Positions 24,708 to 33,401 of a stretch of DNA of 64,000 bases are shown piece by piece. The number at the start of each line of letters is the position of its first letter. Positions within the stretch are counted from its first letter, which is position 1. Position numbers and translations under genes: made by a program. The notes under the pieces were generated by a model. It searched no databases and had not been told where the DNA came from. It worked only from the letters and a program-made list of their open reading frames with translations. The DNA is taken from NCBI GenBank assembly GCA_905214345.1, contig CAJMLV010000005.1:39259-103258 (forward strand), given 5' to 3'. The DNA is from an uncultured bacterium (GTDB lineage Bacteria > Bacillota > Clostridia > Oscillospirales > Ruminococcaceae).

Positions 24708-26440
24708 GATTCGTCCTCCTTTTCCAGATGTTCCAGGGCCTGCTGGGCCTTCCACAGCCGGGCATACTCGCCGTTCTGAGCCAGCAGCCGGGTGTGGGTG
24801 CCGCACTCCGCCGTCCGGCCGTCCTGCATCACATAGATGCGGTCGGCGGGTTCCACGTTGGCCAGGCGGTGGGAGATCAAAATCACTGTCTTGGTCCCCG
24901 CCATGGCCCGGATGCGGTCCATAATATCGTTCTCACTCTCCACATCGATGTTGGAGGTAGCTTCGTCAAAGATATACACCGGGCTGTCGTGCAGGATGGC
25001 CCGGGCCAGGGCCAGGCGCTGGCACTGCCCGCCGGACAGATTGGCCCCCCGCTCGGCCACAGGGGTATCAAGCCCCTGTTCGCCGCGGAGGAAATCCGCC
25101 AGATTGACCTCCTCCAGCACACGCCAGAGGGCAGCATCGTCGGCGTTGGGGGCGCCCATACGCAGGTTGTCCCCCACGGTGCCCTTGAACAGATAACTCT
25201 GGTGGCCCACATAAGTAATGGTGGACAGCAGGCTTTCCTCGCTGATGTCCGACAACGATACGCCGCCCACCGTGACTTTGCCGGACCAGCCCCGGTTGCG
25301 GCCGGTAAGGATACCGGCAATGGTGGATTTGCCGCAGCCGCTCTCCCCCACCAGGGCAACGAAGGCGCCCGGTTCCGCCTGAAGGTCCACACCCCGCAGC
25401 ACCGGGCGGTCGTTTTCGTATCCGAACGTCAGGTTTTCGCACCGGATGGTGACATCCTGCCCCACGGCACGGGTGCCGGCGGCGGGTTCAGGGGCGTCCA
25501 GCAGCCGGAAGATCTTATCCGACGCCGCCATGCCGTTCATGGCGATGTGGAAGTAGCTGCCCAGAAGGCGCATGGGCAAAAAGAAGTCAGCCGCCAGCAG
25601 CATGATGAACAAAGCCCCTTCCAGCCCGATGCGGCCGTCCCGGAAGGCGAGGGCCGCCAGAACAATGCCGGCTGCCGCGCCGCCGTAGGCCACCAGGTCC
25701 ATGATGGTGATGGAGTTCAACTGCATGGCCAGCACCTTCATGGTGATGCGGCGGAACTTTTCCGACTCCCGGTTCATCTCTTCATTTTTGAAACCGTCAG
25801 CCTGGTAGATTTTGAGGGTGGTCAACCCCTGAAGATTTTCCAGAAAGGTATCTCCCAGCGCCGTGTACTGTCCCCAGTATTTGCTCAGCAGCTTTTTGGC
25901 CCAGGTCTGCACCGCAGCGATGGCCACGGGAATCAGCGGCACGCAGACCAGCAGCACCGTCGCTGCGGGCAGATTCACCCGGCACAGCACCGCAAACAGA
26001 GTCAGCGGCGCCAGCATGGCGTAGAAAAACTGAGGCAGGTAGGCGCCGAAGTAGGTTTCCAGCTGGTCCACGCCTTCCACCGCCACCTGCACCACCTCAC
26101 CGGTGCTGACCTGTTCCCGGTAGGAAGCCCCCAGCCGCAGCAGCTTGTCGTACACAAGACCGCGCAGCCGCAGTTTGACCGCCCGACTGGAGAGGAAAGC
26201 CATGCGGGATGCCCCCACCCCGCAGGCGATACGAACCACCACCGCCGCCAGTACCAGCAAAGCAGCCCGCACCAGGGCCCCGGGGGCAGGTGCTCCCGCA
26301 TACAGCCCGGCCAACACCCGGCAGAACACCCCCATAATCAGGATGTTGGCCGCCAGAGACACCCATTGCAGGGCCACGTTGGCAGCAATGTATTTTTTGC
26401 TTTCCCCGACCGCGGCGATCAGGCGCTTATTGATCATCAT
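24704..26440 (-). CDS. ABC exporter (membrane-ATPase fusion), CydD-like
   Basis: A 578-residue half-transporter. The membrane part includes VQVAVEGVDQLETYFGAYLPQFFYAMLAPLTLF, the region by which CydD proteins are recognised. The ABC domain has GESGCGKSTIAG, LSGGQCQRLALARA and VYIFDEATSNID. The start at 26440 (MMINKRLIAAVG) has GGAAAGGA upstream; the longer frame to 26518 is read-through of the neighbour. Overlaps the upstream small membrane protein by four bases. Confidence 0.88.
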   Translation of the reverse strand: MMINKRLIAAVGESKKYIAANVALQWVSLAANILIMGVFCRVLAGLYAGAPAPGALVRAALLVLAAVVVRIACGVGASRMAFLSSRAVKLRLRGLVYDKLLRLGASYREQVSTGEVVQVAVEGVDQLETYFGAYLPQFFYAMLAPLTLFAVLCRVNLPAATVLLVCVPLIPVAIAAVQTWAKKLLSKYWGQYTALGDTFLENLQGLTTLKIYQADGFKNEEMNRESEKFRRITMKVLAMQLNSITIMDLVAYGGAAAGIVLAALAFRDGRIGLEGALFIMLLAADFFLPMRLLGSYFHIAMNGMAASDKIFRLLDAPEPAAGTRAVGQDVTIRCENLTFGYENDRPVLRGVDLQAEPGAFVALVGESGCGKSTIAGILTGRNRGWSGKVTVGGVSLSDISEESLLSTITYVGHQSYLFKGTVGDNLRMGAPNADDAALWRVLEEVNLADFLRGEQGLDTPVAERGANLSGGQCQRLALARAILHDSPVYIFDEATSNIDVESENDIMDRIRAMAGTKTVILISHRLANVEPADRIYVMQDGRTAECGTHTRLLAQNGEYARLWKAQQALEHLEKEDES

Positions 26441-26781
26441 CGGCTGTTTTTCCTTTCCCGTGTCATCTTCAAGGCCCGACGGCGCGCAAAGGCGTGGGCT
26501 GCCATGGCGCACAGGCACAAAATCCCCAGCACCGCATGCACCGCCCCGGCAGTCCCGCCCTGCATCAGCGCAGGTACACCGGTGGCAAAGGCGGCCAGCA
26601 GCAGCATCAGCAGTGCCACCCCGGCTCCCGCGAGTTTTTTGTGGCAGGCGATCATGTGCCCCACACAGAGCAGCAGAAACACACTGGCCGCCATCTTATG
26701 CACCATTGCACCGGTGAGCGGCTGCAGCAAGGTAACCAGACCGCTGACTGCCAGCGCACCGTACAGAATTTTTTTGCCCAT
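26437..26781 (-). CDS. Small four-helix membrane protein, possible haem-binding (DUF4405-like)
   Basis: A 114-residue protein starting MGKKILYGALAVSGLV behind GAAAGGAC. It has four predicted helices with histidines placed at helix ends (VHKMAAS, GHMIACHKK, VHAVLG, AAHAFARRR), a pattern seen in small cytochrome-b-like DUF4405 proteins. First gene of the operon with the CydDC-like exporter, YgbA and DUF454. Family placement is tentative. Confidence 0.7.
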   Translation of the reverse strand: MGKKILYGALAVSGLVTLLQPLTGAMVHKMAASVFLLLCVGHMIACHKKLAGAGVALLMLLLAAFATGVPALMQGGTAGAVHAVLGILCLCAMAAHAFARRRALKMTRERKNSR

Positions 26782-26881
26782 TGTTCCGTCCTTTCTTTCC
26801 ACAGCAGGAACGTTCTCCGAAAAGTTTGTCACGGCTAACTCTCAGTCAAAAAACAGGTGCGTTCTTTTATCCTGCTTCGCA

Positions 26882-26897
26882 GTTAGAACGCACTAAC
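26882..26897. promoter_or_regulatory. Palindromic operator downstream of the ABC-operon promoter
   Basis: GTTAGAACGCACTAAC: 5-bp perfect arms (GTTAG/CTAAC) around a 6-base centre, placed about six bases after the -10 box of the minus-strand promoter. The size and placement fit a TetR-like repressor site. No such repressor is encoded nearby. Confidence 0.6.
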
Positions 26898-26903
26898 TCG
26901 ATT

Positions 26904-26932
26904 ATATTACCATCTCTTCCCTGTTTTGTCAA
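26904..26932 (-). promoter_or_regulatory. Promoter of the ABC/YgbA/DUF454 operon
   Basis: On the minus strand TTGACA (26932-26927), 17-base spacer, TAATAT (26909-26904). Directs transcription of the operon 26781 to 22310. Confidence 0.75.
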
Positions 26933-27048
26933 TCCGGATGGATTCTTTTTTTAACCACCGCCGGATTCCGTTGTTCAAACCACTGGATTTTCCTTCCATA
27001 CAGGGTATACTGTAAGTATTCACTCAACCATAAAAAGGAGGCCATCCC

Positions 27049-28047
27049 ATGTGCACAAGTATCACCGTTTCTTCTCCCCTGTGCCTGCACGGGCGCAATC
27101 TGGACCTGGAGTACACCTTTGGTGAACAGGTCGTCATCACTCCCCGGGGGTACGAATTCCGCTTTCACCGCCGCCCGTCCATGCCCCGGCACTTCGCGCT
27201 CATCGGCATGGCCAACGTGGCCGAAAATGTCCCGCTCTACGCCGAAGCCGCCAACGAAAAAGGCCTGTATATGGCGGGGCTGAATTTTCCCGGCAACGCC
27301 TGGTATCCCCCGGCGGAAGAAGCCGCTCCGGATGCCGTAGCCCCCTATGAACTGATCCCGCTGGTGCTGGGCAGCTGCGAAAATCTGGCCCAGGCCCGGG
27401 AACTGCTTCAGACGGTGCAGCTGCTGGGAGTCCCCTTCGGCAAAGGGTATCCCCTGGCCCCCTTGCACTGGCATCTGGCCGACGCCACCGGTGCCCTGGT
27501 GCTGGAAGCCATGAAGGACGGCCTTCATATTTATGAAGACCCGGCCGGGGTGCTGACCAACAACCCGCCTTTCCCCTTCCAGCTGGCGGCGCTGAACAAT
27601 TTTCAACATCTTTCGCCCAAACCGGCGGAAAACCGCTTTTCCGCCGCACTGCCCCTGGCATCCTACGGCCAGGGCATGGGGGCCATCGGGCTGCCGGGGG
27701 ATTTTTCGCCTCAATCCCGGTACGTGAAAGCCTGCTTCCTGAAAAACAACGCCGTATGGGGCAGCACCCCGGACAACGCCGTGGCCCAGTTTTTCCACAT
27801 CCTGGACGGCGTGGCCATGGTGCGGGGCAGCGTGATCACCCCCGAAGGCAAGTGCGACATCACCACCTATTCCTGCTGTATCGATGGGGAAAAGGGCATC
27901 TACTACTTCAAGACCTATGAGAACAACCGCATCCGGGCTGTACATCTCCACGCCGAAGACCTGGAGTCCAGCGGGTTATTCACCTTCCCCCTGAACGATC
28001 GCCAGAACGTGGAACACCTGAACGGCCGTATCCCCGAGACCCGCTGA
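27049..28047 (+). CDS. Choloylglycine hydrolase family (bile salt hydrolase / penicillin V acylase)
   Basis: A 332-residue Ntn hydrolase. After Met removal C2 is the nucleophile; R16, D19, N79 (GLNFPGNA), N172 (TNNPPF) and R224 (SRYVKA) align with the bile salt hydrolase set (C2, R18, D21, N82, N175, R228). No signal peptide, so cytoplasmic. AAAAGGAGG precedes the ATG. It would hydrolyse the amide bond of taurine- or glycine-conjugated bile acids; related enzymes act on penicillin V or acyl-homoserine lactones. Monocistronic. A gut habitat marker. Confidence 0.92.
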   Translation: MCTSITVSSPLCLHGRNLDLEYTFGEQVVITPRGYEFRFHRRPSMPRHFALIGMANVAENVPLYAEAANEKGLYMAGLNFPGNAWYPPAEEAAPDAVAPYELIPLVLGSCENLAQARELLQTVQLLGVPFGKGYPLAPLHWHLADATGALVLEAMKDGLHIYEDPAGVLTNNPPFPFQLAALNNFQHLSPKPAENRFSAALPLASYGQGMGAIGLPGDFSPQSRYVKACFLKNNAVWGSTPDNAVAQFFHILDGVAMVRGSVITPEGKCDITTYSCCIDGEKGIYYFKTYENNRIRAVHLHAEDLESSGLFTFPLNDRQNVEHLNGRIPETR

Positions 28048-28061
28048 ATTTCCCCCAAACA

Positions 28062-28094
28062 AAAACCGCCTCCGCAAAAATGCGGAGGCGGTTT
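28062..28094. terminator. Bidirectional intrinsic terminator
   Basis: Stem AAAACCGCCTCCGCA / TGCGGAGGCGGTTTT between converging genes. Confidence 0.9.
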
Positions 28095-28106
28095 TGTTCG
28101 TTTGTT

Positions 28107-28829
28107 TTACTTTTTGGAGTTGCCGCCCATACGGCGATCCCGGCGGGCATATTCGGCCAGAGCTTCATCAAAGCAGGCCTTGTCAAAATCCGGGAAGAGG
28201 GTGGGCGTGAAGTAGAACTCGGCGTAGGCGCACTGCCACAGCAGGAAGTTGGAGAGCCGCTCTTCGCCGCTGGTGCGGATCATCAGGTCCACGGGGGGCA
28301 GGTCACGGTAAAGGTGGCTTTCGATGGTGCGCTCATCAATGGAGGCGGGGTCCAGCTTGCCCTCCTTCACCTCGCCGGCAATGGCCCGCACGGCGTCGGT
28401 GATCTCGGCATGGCTGCCGTAGTTCAGGCAGAAATTGACGATGCCCTTCTTGTTGTCCTTGGTCAGGTCCATCATGTAGTCCATGGCGTCCAGCACACGA
28501 GGCTGCAGACCTTCCCGGCGGCCGCTGAACAGAACCTGGCAGCCGCGCTCGTTCATCTCATCGGCAATGGTACGGAAGTTGTTGGCAAACAGGTCCATCA
28601 GATAGCCCACTTCCTTGGCGTCCCGGGCAAAGTTTTCGGTGGAGAAGACGTACAGGCTGAGCACCTTGACGCCGCAATCGCCTACCGCATAACGGGTGAT
28701 CTCCTTCAAACGGTCAAAGCCTGCCTTGTGGCCCACGCTGGCGGGCATCAGGCGCTGGCGGGCCCAGCGGCGGTTGCCGTCCACGATAATGGCGGCATGG
28801 GTGGGGATGCGTTTTTCGTTATCAGGCAT
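28107..28829 (-). CDS. uppS: Isoprenyl transferase (undecaprenyl diphosphate synthase)
   Basis: A 240-residue cis-prenyltransferase making the C55 carrier lipid for peptidoglycan. Visible motifs: IIVDGNRRWARQR (catalytic Asp; GNRRW where most have GNGRW), GHKAGFDRL, LYVFSTENFAR, FCLNYGSHAEITDAVR, DLMIRTSGEERLSNFLLWQCAYAEFYF. Downstream of ruvX by 15 bases in a backbone housekeeping operon. Confidence 0.95.
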   Translation of the reverse strand: MPDNEKRIPTHAAIIVDGNRRWARQRLMPASVGHKAGFDRLKEITRYAVGDCGVKVLSLYVFSTENFARDAKEVGYLMDLFANNFRTIADEMNERGCQVLFSGRREGLQPRVLDAMDYMMDLTKDNKKGIVNFCLNYGSHAEITDAVRAIAGEVKEGKLDPASIDERTIESHLYRDLPPVDLMIRTSGEERLSNFLLWQCAYAEFYFTPTLFPDFDKACFDEALAEYARRDRRMGGNSKK

Positions 28830-28844
28830 GGTACCTCTCCTTTT

Positions 28845-29312
28845 TCACTCTTGGCCCGACTGGGGCTGCACCGTCTCGGGAGCGGACTCTCCGGGGTGCT
28901 GGCGCCGCCAGTTGAGGAAGCTTTCCAGGATCACGGCGGCGGACACCGAGTCCAGACGTTCTTTCCGCTTGGCGCCGAAGGTATCGTTTTGGGCCAGGAT
29001 GGCGGCTGCCGACACGGTAGTGCGGCGTTCATCCCACATGACCACCGGCATACCGCAGGCATCGGCCAGGCGCTGGGCAAAGCGGCGGCTTTTGGCCGCA
29101 CGGGAGCCCTCGGTGCCGTCCATGTTCTTTGGCAGGCCAAGCACCACGCCTTCCGCCTTTTCCCGGAAAGCCACTGCCGCCACCGCCTGGGCGGCGCGGT
29201 TCATGCTCTTTTCTTCGATCTGCGGCGTGATCGGCGCACAGACCAGTTCGGTGACATCGCACCCGGCCAAACCGGTGCGGGAATCACCGTAATCCACTGC
29301 GATCCATTTCAT
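28845..29312 (-). CDS. ruvX: Putative pre-16S rRNA nuclease / Holliday junction resolvase YqgF
   Basis: A 155-residue YqgF/RuvX protein with RNase H-like fold: AVDYGDSRTGLAGCD (first Asp), VVLGLPKNMDGTEGSRA, VVMWDERRTTVSAAA and a final KERLDSVSAAVILESFL. The C-terminal ~20 residues (HPGESAPETVQPQSGQE) extend beyond the usual family length. Precedes uppS. Confidence 0.94.
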   Translation of the reverse strand: MKWIAVDYGDSRTGLAGCDVTELVCAPITPQIEEKSMNRAAQAVAAVAFREKAEGVVLGLPKNMDGTEGSRAAKSRRFAQRLADACGMPVVMWDERRTTVSAAAILAQNDTFGAKRKERLDSVSAAVILESFLNWRRQHPGESAPETVQPQSGQE

Positions 29313-29401
29313 GACAAGCCCTCCCGGCCGTTGATACTCCTACGGCACAGGGGCCGTGTTCTTTTTATTATACCATCTGCTCCGCATCGGCACAAGGCAA
29401 A

Positions 29402-29941
29402 TCAAACATGCAGGCGCTTGCCCAGGCGTTCGGTGAGCAGGGCCGCCAACAGAATCTTGAGCGCATCTCCGGGCAGATAGGGCAGCACACACCACACCAG
29501 GCTCTGCCATACACCGGTGCCGGTGATGGCCATGAACCAGACAGTGCCCAGGGCATAGCACCCCACACAGCCCACCGCCATGGCGGCACACATGCGCCAG
29601 AATCCCCGGCCCCACACCTGGACCAGCGCACCGGTGAGCAGCGCCGCCAGCATAAAGCCGATGGCGTAACCGCCCGTCTTGCCGAACAGCACCGCCGGAC
29701 CGCCGGAAAGCCCGGCCATGACCGGCACGCCCACAGCGGCCAGCAACAGATACACCAGCTGGCTGCCGGCGCCCCAGACAGGCCCCAGCATCAGGCCTGC
29801 CATGTAGGAGGCAAACAGTGCCAGGTTGATGGGCACCCCCCAGGGCATGGGGACCTGGATCTGGCTGCAAACGGCGGTGAGAGCGGTGAACAAAGCGCAC
29901 AGGATCATCTTGCGCAGACGGAGATGGGTGGTGGTATTCAT
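29402..29941 (-). CDS. bioY: Biotin transporter BioY
   Basis: A 179-residue S-component membrane protein: MILCALFTALTAVCSQIQVPMPWGVPINLALFASYMAGLMLGP and GKTGGYAIGFMLAALLTG fit BioY. It works with an ECF module, not encoded here. Monocistronic. Suggests biotin auxotrophy or salvage. Confidence 0.92.
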   Translation of the reverse strand: MNTTTHLRLRKMILCALFTALTAVCSQIQVPMPWGVPINLALFASYMAGLMLGPVWGAGSQLVYLLLAAVGVPVMAGLSGGPAVLFGKTGGYAIGFMLAALLTGALVQVWGRGFWRMCAAMAVGCVGCYALGTVWFMAITGTGVWQSLVWCVLPYLPGDALKILLAALLTERLGKRLHV

Positions 29942-30062
29942 GGGGGATTCCTTCTTTCTCTGAACGGGTGAATCCGGCGGGGAAGGTTCCCGGACCGGGG
30001 AACGTGTTTTTTCCAGTATATCCCAGGCAGCGGCACGCCGTCAACCGCTCCGCAAAAAGGAA

Positions 30063-30087
30063 GAAGCCCCGGCCGGGCCGGGGCTTC
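30063..30087 (-). terminator. Intrinsic terminator after kdgK
   Basis: Stem GAAGCCCCGGCC / GGCCGGGGCTTC followed on the minus strand by TTCCTTTTT. Ends the eda-kdgK message. Confidence 0.8.
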
Positions 30088-30121
30088 CATTGGGAAGGTA
30101 AACCGTATAGGGGAAAATCTC

Positions 30122-31147
30122 TTAGCGCTGGATACGGCCGGAACCGTCGCCGCCAGCCAGCTTCTCCACCTCGGAAACGGTGACCATGTTGTAGTCGCCT
30201 TCGATGGAGTGCTTGAGGGCAGAAGCCGCAACAGCGAACTCAACAGCTTCCTGGGTGCTCTTGCCGGACAGCAGAGCGTAGATCAGGCCGCCGCCGAAGC
30301 TGTCACCGCCGCCAACGCGGTCGATGATGTGCAGCTCGTACTTCTTGCTGAAGCAGTATTCGTCGGAAGCAACGTCGTAGAGCATGGCGCTCCAGCCGTT
30401 GTCGAAAGCGGAATGGCTCTCACGCAGGGTGATGGCGACCTTCTCGAAACCGAACTTGTCAGCCAGCTGCTTGGCAACGCTCTTGTAGCCTTCGCGGTTG
30501 ATCTCGCCGGCGTAGATGTCGGTGGCTTCGGCCTCGATGCCGAACACGTCCTTGGCGTCCTCCTCGTTGGAGATGCAGACGTCCACATACTGGCACAGGT
30601 CGGTCATGGCAGCGCGGGCTTCCTCGCGGGTCCACAGCTTGCCGCGGTAGTTCAGGTCGCAGCTGATCTTGACGCCATGAGCCTTGGCAGCCTTGCAGGC
30701 TTCGCGGCAGATGTCGACAACATTGGGGCCCAGGGCCGGGGTGATGCCGGTGAAGTGGAACCAATCCACGCCCTCGAAGATGGAATCCCAGTCGAAGTCG
30801 GCAGTGGAAGCTTCCTGGATAGCGGAATGGGCACGGTCATAGATGCAGACAGAGCCGCGCTGAGAAGCGCCCTTCTCGTTGAAGTAGATGCCCACACGGT
30901 CGCCGCCGCGGACGATCTTGGTGGTGTCAACGCCGTAGCGGCGCAGGCTGTTCACAGCGGCCTGACCGATGGCATGGGCGGGCAGCTTGGTGACGTAGAT
31001 GGCATGGGCGCCATAGTTGGCCAGAGAAACGGCCACGTTGGCTTCGCCGCCGCCGAAGGTGAATTCCAGGTGGTCAGCCTGAACAAAGCGCTCGTAGTTG
31101 TACGGCTGCAGACGGATCATCAGTTCGCCAAAAGTAACGACTTTCAT
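30122..31147 (-). CDS. kdgK: 2-keto-3-deoxygluconate kinase (PfkB family)
   Basis: A 341-residue sugar kinase that phosphorylates KDG to KDPG. Shows the PfkB N-terminal GGGEANVAVSLANYG, and the C-terminal signature DRVGGGDSFGGGLIYALL with catalytic Asp in GGGDSF (GxGD-like, with Gly in place of Ala). It follows the KDPG aldolase fusion by 64 bases in one operon. Feeds uronates, including those that the GH88 enzyme of island 2 could release, into glycolysis. Confidence 0.92.
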   Translation of the reverse strand: MKVVTFGELMIRLQPYNYERFVQADHLEFTFGGGEANVAVSLANYGAHAIYVTKLPAHAIGQAAVNSLRRYGVDTTKIVRGGDRVGIYFNEKGASQRGSVCIYDRAHSAIQEASTADFDWDSIFEGVDWFHFTGITPALGPNVVDICREACKAAKAHGVKISCDLNYRGKLWTREEARAAMTDLCQYVDVCISNEEDAKDVFGIEAEATDIYAGEINREGYKSVAKQLADKFGFEKVAITLRESHSAFDNGWSAMLYDVASDEYCFSKKYELHIIDRVGGGDSFGGGLIYALLSGKSTQEAVEFAVAASALKHSIEGDYNMVTVSEVEKLAGGDGSGRIQR

Positions 31148-31211
31148 GGGTTGTTCTCCTTTTTATAAAAACTTTTTTATAAAGGTATCTGCCGTTGGTT
31201 ATGCGGGTGCC

Positions 31212-32174
31212 TTATTTCTGCACCAGGTGGATGGCAAAGCCGGCCACTTCGTCAGCCAGGTAGACAGCGATGGTCTTGCCGTTCTTGACGTTCTTGGAGT
31301 CCAGATCGAACTTCACGCCGCGGCGGCTCAGGTGATAGATGGCGCGGTCCACGTTGTTGGTCTTGATGGCAATGTGGCCATGGGTGCCGCGGCCGGGCTT
31401 CTTCATGATCTCGAATTCCTTGTTGCCCACGAAGATGCTGGAGTTGCCGGGCTTGACGGCCATGCTCAGCAGGCCGGCCAGGGTCTCGGCGGTCTTGGCA
31501 GCTTCGGCGTCGTCGGCGCAGTTGATGCCGATGTGGCCCAGTTCCAGGCCCAGCATCACGTCAACGGCTTCCTTGCACATGGCGGTGATCTCGTCCCAGG
31601 CGCCGGCCTTGATCTTGTCGCTCTTGCACATCCAGGTGCCGCCCACGGCAAAGATCTGGTCATAGCCCAGGTAGTCGTTCACGTTCTTGGCGTTGACGCC
31701 GCCGGTGCACATCCACTTGGCACCCTTCAGGGCAGCGCCGATGTTCTTCAGCATGGAAACGCCGCCGTTGGCTTCAGCGGGGAAGAACTTCAGGGCTTCG
31801 CAGCCCAGGTTCATGGCCTGCTGCATCTCGCCGGCAGAAGCGGTGCCGGGCATCATCAGACCGCCCTTTTCGATGACGTGCTTGGTGACTTCGGGATCAA
31901 AGCCGGGGGCAACGATGAAGGAGGCACCCGCAGCCATGGCGCGGTCAGCCTGATCAACGGTCAGAACGGTGCCGGCGCCCAGCAGCATTTCAGGCACTTC
32001 GTCGTGGATCTTCTTGATGCACTCTTCGGCGCAGGCAGTGCGGAAGGTGACCTCCGCGGCGGGCAGACCGCCGGCAACCAGGGCCTTGCACAGAGGCACA
32101 GCCTCGTCCACGCTGTTGAAAGCAATGACAGGGATAATACCGATTTCGTAAACGCGCTCTACAACCGGATTCAT
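31212..32174 (-). CDS. eda: KDPG/KHG aldolase fused to a C-terminal VOC (glyoxalase-like) domain
   Basis: A 320-residue protein. Residues 1 to about 210 are a class I KDPG aldolase: VTFRTACAEECIKK, GAGTVLTVDQAD, LKFFPAEANGG with the Schiff-base Lys, and GVNAKNVNDYL. From about 212 to the end is a vicinal-oxygen-chelate-like domain (LGHIGINCADDAEAA, GTHGHIAIKTNNVDRAIYHLSRRGVKFD, YLADEVAGFAIHLVQ). Bacterial Eda is normally about 210 residues, so this is a fusion. The ATG at 32174 follows GAAGGAG. Produces pyruvate plus glyceraldehyde 3-phosphate; the added domain may bind a metal or a pathway intermediate. Confidence 0.9.
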   Translation of the reverse strand: MNPVVERVYEIGIIPVIAFNSVDEAVPLCKALVAGGLPAAEVTFRTACAEECIKKIHDEVPEMLLGAGTVLTVDQADRAMAAGASFIVAPGFDPEVTKHVIEKGGLMMPGTASAGEMQQAMNLGCEALKFFPAEANGGVSMLKNIGAALKGAKWMCTGGVNAKNVNDYLGYDQIFAVGGTWMCKSDKIKAGAWDEITAMCKEAVDVMLGLELGHIGINCADDAEAAKTAETLAGLLSMAVKPGNSSIFVGNKEFEIMKKPGRGTHGHIAIKTNNVDRAIYHLSRRGVKFDLDSKNVKNGKTIAVYLADEVAGFAIHLVQK

Positions 32175-32237
32175 AGCACATTTCTCCTTCGAATCAATTT
32201 TCCTGGATTTTAACCGTACCAAATTTGCGGCGGCCTA

Positions 32238-32252
32238 TTCCATATGTTGGAA
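32238..32252. promoter_or_regulatory. Candidate IclR-type operator upstream of eda
   Basis: TTCCATATGTTGGAA: 5-bp arms TTCCA/TGGAA around a 5-base centre, 64 bases upstream of the eda start. The same 15-bp pattern occurs in the iclR promoter at 32412-32426 (centre differs in two bases). Confidence 0.65.
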
Positions 32253-32379
32253 CGGCGTTCCGCAATTTGCTGATTTTATTATACAAATTCCCCTCCCCCG
32301 CGTCAATCGGGCAAAATTGCCAGTGGTTCGCCGCGGCTTTTTGTGGCTTTTGCGCGCGTTCCATCATTCGGCATACCTC

Positions 32380-32426
32380 TTGCGAAAACGGGTCGTTCCT
32401 GCTATACTTAGTTCCATATCGTGGAA
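32380..32426 (+). promoter_or_regulatory. iclR promoter with overlapping operator
   Basis: TTGCGA (32380-32385), 17-base spacer, TATACT (32403-32408), then TTCCATATCGTGGAA at 32412-32426, right over the expected transcription start. Binding there would block initiation, so autorepression is likely. Confidence 0.7.
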
Positions 32427-32510
32427 CAACCTCTGGAAACTTTGGACAAATGACAATTTTGTTTCAAATTATGAATTTTTTGTAAATTTACTGCACAGGA
32501 GGCTCTCTGG

Positions 32511-33302
32511 ATGCCACAATTACCGGAAAAAGACGCCGACCGCGGCGGCGTGCAGAGCGTGGCCCGCATTTTTGAACTGATCGAGGTGCTGGCCGCCCAC
32601 CCCGCCGGGGCAGGGCTGCAGAATCTGGCTGCGGAAGCCCATCTGGCCAAAAGCACCGCCCACCGGCTGCTGGGCAGCCTGGTAGCCTTGGGGTACGCGG
32701 TGCAGGACGCCCAGAGCGGCAAATACCGCCTGACGCTGAAAATGTTTGAGATTTCTTCCGGCATCGTCAACAGCATGGACATCATGAGCGTGGCCAAGCT
32801 GCACCTGGAACGGCTTTCCCAGCGCACGGCGGAAGCGGTTCACCTGGTGATCCGGGACGGTGCCGACGTGGTATACATATATAAAACGGAAAGCGGCCCC
32901 ATGCGGATGTCCAGCCGGGTGGGCCTGCGCAGTCCGCTGTACTGCACCGGTGTGGGCAAGGCCATCCTGGCCACTCTGCCCGACGCCGAGGTGGAACAGA
33001 TCTGGCACCACAGCCGGCTGCAGAAGCTGACCGGCCGCACCGTCACCGATCTGGACCAGCTGCGCAGCCAGCTGGAAACGGTGCGCAGCTGCGGGTATGC
33101 CATCGATGATGAGGAAAACGAGTTGGGCATCCGCTGCGTGGCCCTGGCCATTCCCGGTCCCGGCGGACGGGCGGACAGCGCCTTTTCCATCAGCGGTCTG
33201 GCCCCCTATATGACGGCGGAACGCATCCGCCGCATCAGCACGCTGGCGCTGGAGACCCGTGCCGACATCCTCCACGACCTGGGTCTGGTCAGCCAGGCCT
33301 GA
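32511..33302 (+). CDS. IclR-family regulator (KdgR-like)
   Basis: A 263-residue repressor: N-terminal winged helix (QSVARIFELIEVLA, LAKSTAHRLLGSLVALGYA) and C-terminal IclR effector domain (LYCTGVGKAILATLP, GYAIDDEENELGIRCVALAIPGPG). CAGGAGG precedes the ATG. It is divergent from eda-kdgK, the classic genes controlled by KdgR in response to KDG, and two matching operators lie in the shared intergenic region. Confidence 0.92.
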   Translation: MPQLPEKDADRGGVQSVARIFELIEVLAAHPAGAGLQNLAAEAHLAKSTAHRLLGSLVALGYAVQDAQSGKYRLTLKMFEISSGIVNSMDIMSVAKLHLERLSQRTAEAVHLVIRDGADVVYIYKTESGPMRMSSRVGLRSPLYCTGVGKAILATLPDAEVEQIWHHSRLQKLTGRTVTDLDQLRSQLETVRSCGYAIDDEENELGIRCVALAIPGPGGRADSAFSISGLAPYMTAERIRRISTLALETRADILHDLGLVSQA

Positions 33303-33401
33303 CCCGGTGGACAAAGCCGTACCCGACGGGTATAATGAAGCCAAAAGCCCCCGGTGTCTGCCGGGGTATCTTCCATTTATCTTGACCCGAAAGGATCTGC
33401 C

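Noticed and set aside
23049..26440. Naming the ABC pair cydD/cydC outright
   Set aside because: Similarity is to the group only; no cytochrome bd oxidase genes are present in the window.
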